A stretch of DNA of 64,000 nt from Spiroplasma sp. (lineage in GTDB: Bacteria > Bacillota_I > Bacilli_A > Mycoplasmatales > VBWQ01), in NCBI GenBank assembly GCA_031119525.1, contig JAVHXO010000001.1:62001-126000 (forward strand). Reading direction: 5' to 3'. Position numbers and translations under genes: made by a program. A model generated the notes under the pieces. It was not told the DNA's origin. It was given only the letters and a program-made list of their open reading frames with translations, and ran no database searches. Of this stretch, positions 63,165-64,000 are shown one piece after another (positions within the stretch are counted from its first letter, which is position 1; each line of letters starts with the position of its first letter).

Positions 63165-64000
63165 TTATTTTCTAAATTGTCTTTGACGAAAAACATTTTT
63201 ATTTCTTAAATCAGTAATAAACTGATCATAATCGTCTAATTGTAAATTCCCATTTCAATCAAATTTAATATTATCTTGTTGTGCTTGTTCTAAAGAAATA
63301 ATATTAATTTTTCAATGTGTTAAACGAGCAACAAGTTTTGCTGCCATCCCATTTTTACCAATAGCTAATGAAAACTGTTCTGTTGGAACAATCACATCAG
63401 CTTGTTGTTCTTGTTCATTAATAGTAATTGAAATAACTTTTGCTGGTGCCAAAGCATTAATAATAAAACTTTTAATATCTTGATCATAAAGAATGATATC
63501 AATTTTTTCACCATTTAATTCTTTCGAAATTGTTTGAATTCTTGAACCTTTTGGTCCAATGCAAGCACCAACCGCATCAATCGTATCATCATTACTAATG
63601 ATTGCCACCTTAGCACGAACTCCTGGAATTCGAGCTACTTCTTTAATTTCAATCACATTTTTTCCTTCAGGATTTAATTGATTAAATTCTGGTACTTCCA
63701 ATTCTAATAAACAACTTAAAAAGTCAGGATGAGTTCTTGATGCAAGAATTTGCCCATAATTTTTATTTTTAATAATATCTTCAAGATAAAACTTAATATG
63801 ATTGTTTGGTTCATTAATAGTAAAAATTTCACCTGGAATTTGATTTTTCTTTGGTAAATAAGCATATGCTCGACCAATTTTAATTAAACAATACTTATCT
63901 TCAACAGTTTCAACTTTACCAATTAAAATTGTTCCTTGTTTATCAATAAATTCATCATAAATTGAATTTTTTTCTGCTTCTCTAATTGATTGTTTAAAAA
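63165..64000 (-). CDS. nusA: Transcription factor NusA, C-terminal part (cut by window end)
   Basis: The C-terminal 278 residues are seen. An S1 domain (GTILIGKVETVEDKYCLIKI), KH1 (EIKEVARIPGVRAKVAIIS, ACIGPKGSRIQTISKEL) and KH2 (PTEQFSLAIGKNGMAAKLV) are present; there is no acidic repeat at the end. NusA modulates pausing and termination at RNA polymerase. The N-terminal RNAP-binding domain lies outside the window. First visible gene of the nusA-ylxR-infB-rbfA operon. Confidence 0.95.

Overview
This AT-rich window (GC content roughly 28% by eye) reads as a Spiroplasma-type mollicute. Nearly every long gene uses TGA as tryptophan (genetic code 4). The gene set fits that group: a fused PotCD polyamine transporter, a phosphotransferase protein, ISLre2/UPF0236-type transposase, Mollicutes-ICE-like conjugation genes and MKK-type secreted surface proteins. 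I would place it near the ixodetis/citri side of Spiroplasma, but that is inference.

Left chromosomal part (1-24.7 kb). It starts with a truncated pcrA/uvrD helicase, an RDD membrane protein and a Pr6Pr-like membrane protein on the minus strand. On the plus strand come tsaB, a sugar-metabolism group (RpiR regulator, PTS EIIA, manA, HAD phosphatase), and a polyamine operon (XRE-cupin regulator, potA, potB, fused potCD). A secreted protein with an 8-fold repeat follows. Then come a nucleotidyltransferase and leuS (minus), a secreted protein, a TPP-riboswitch-controlled ThiT-like thiamine transporter (minus), and two surface proteins sharing one C-terminal module. A HAD/trxA/glpX group and an orphan coiled-coil gene (minus) close this part.

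Accessory part (25.0-50.8 kb), every gene on the minus strand. It begins with an ISLre2-type transposase. Next is a possible defence cassette: a SIR2/AbiH-like protein translationally coupled to a DUF4238 protein, preceded by a protein with a HEPN-like RX4H motif. Then comes a conjugative element: VirB4 ATPase (apparent frameshift near its end), a large surface adhesin, VirD4 coupling protein, a PemK/ToxN-like protein preceded by a small RNA with its own promoter and terminator, a second HEPN-like protein, a MOBV relaxase with a strongly palindromic oriT-like region, a VirB6-like membrane protein, a VirB2-like pilin, a lipoprotein and several small accessory proteins. Inside it sits a restriction-modification-like pair: a GHKL (MORC-like) ATPase fused to a PD-(D/E)xK nuclease domain, followed by a complete C5 cytosine methyltransferase. 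Hairpin terminators lie directly in front of at least seven genes of this element, often followed by a near-identical leader. No integrase or replication initiator is visible here.

Right chromosomal part (50.9-64 kb). Four tRNA genes (Asn, Glu, Lys, Leu; minus strand, one promoter, one terminator) border the element. Then come ald (plus), folD and ktrB (minus), tpx (plus), pepV, a HemW-like protein without radical-SAM cysteines, a membrane protein, a degenerate agmatine-deiminase homologue (minus), a small membrane protein (plus), and the translation/transcription operon nusA-ylxR-infB-rbfA (minus), with nusA cut by the window end.
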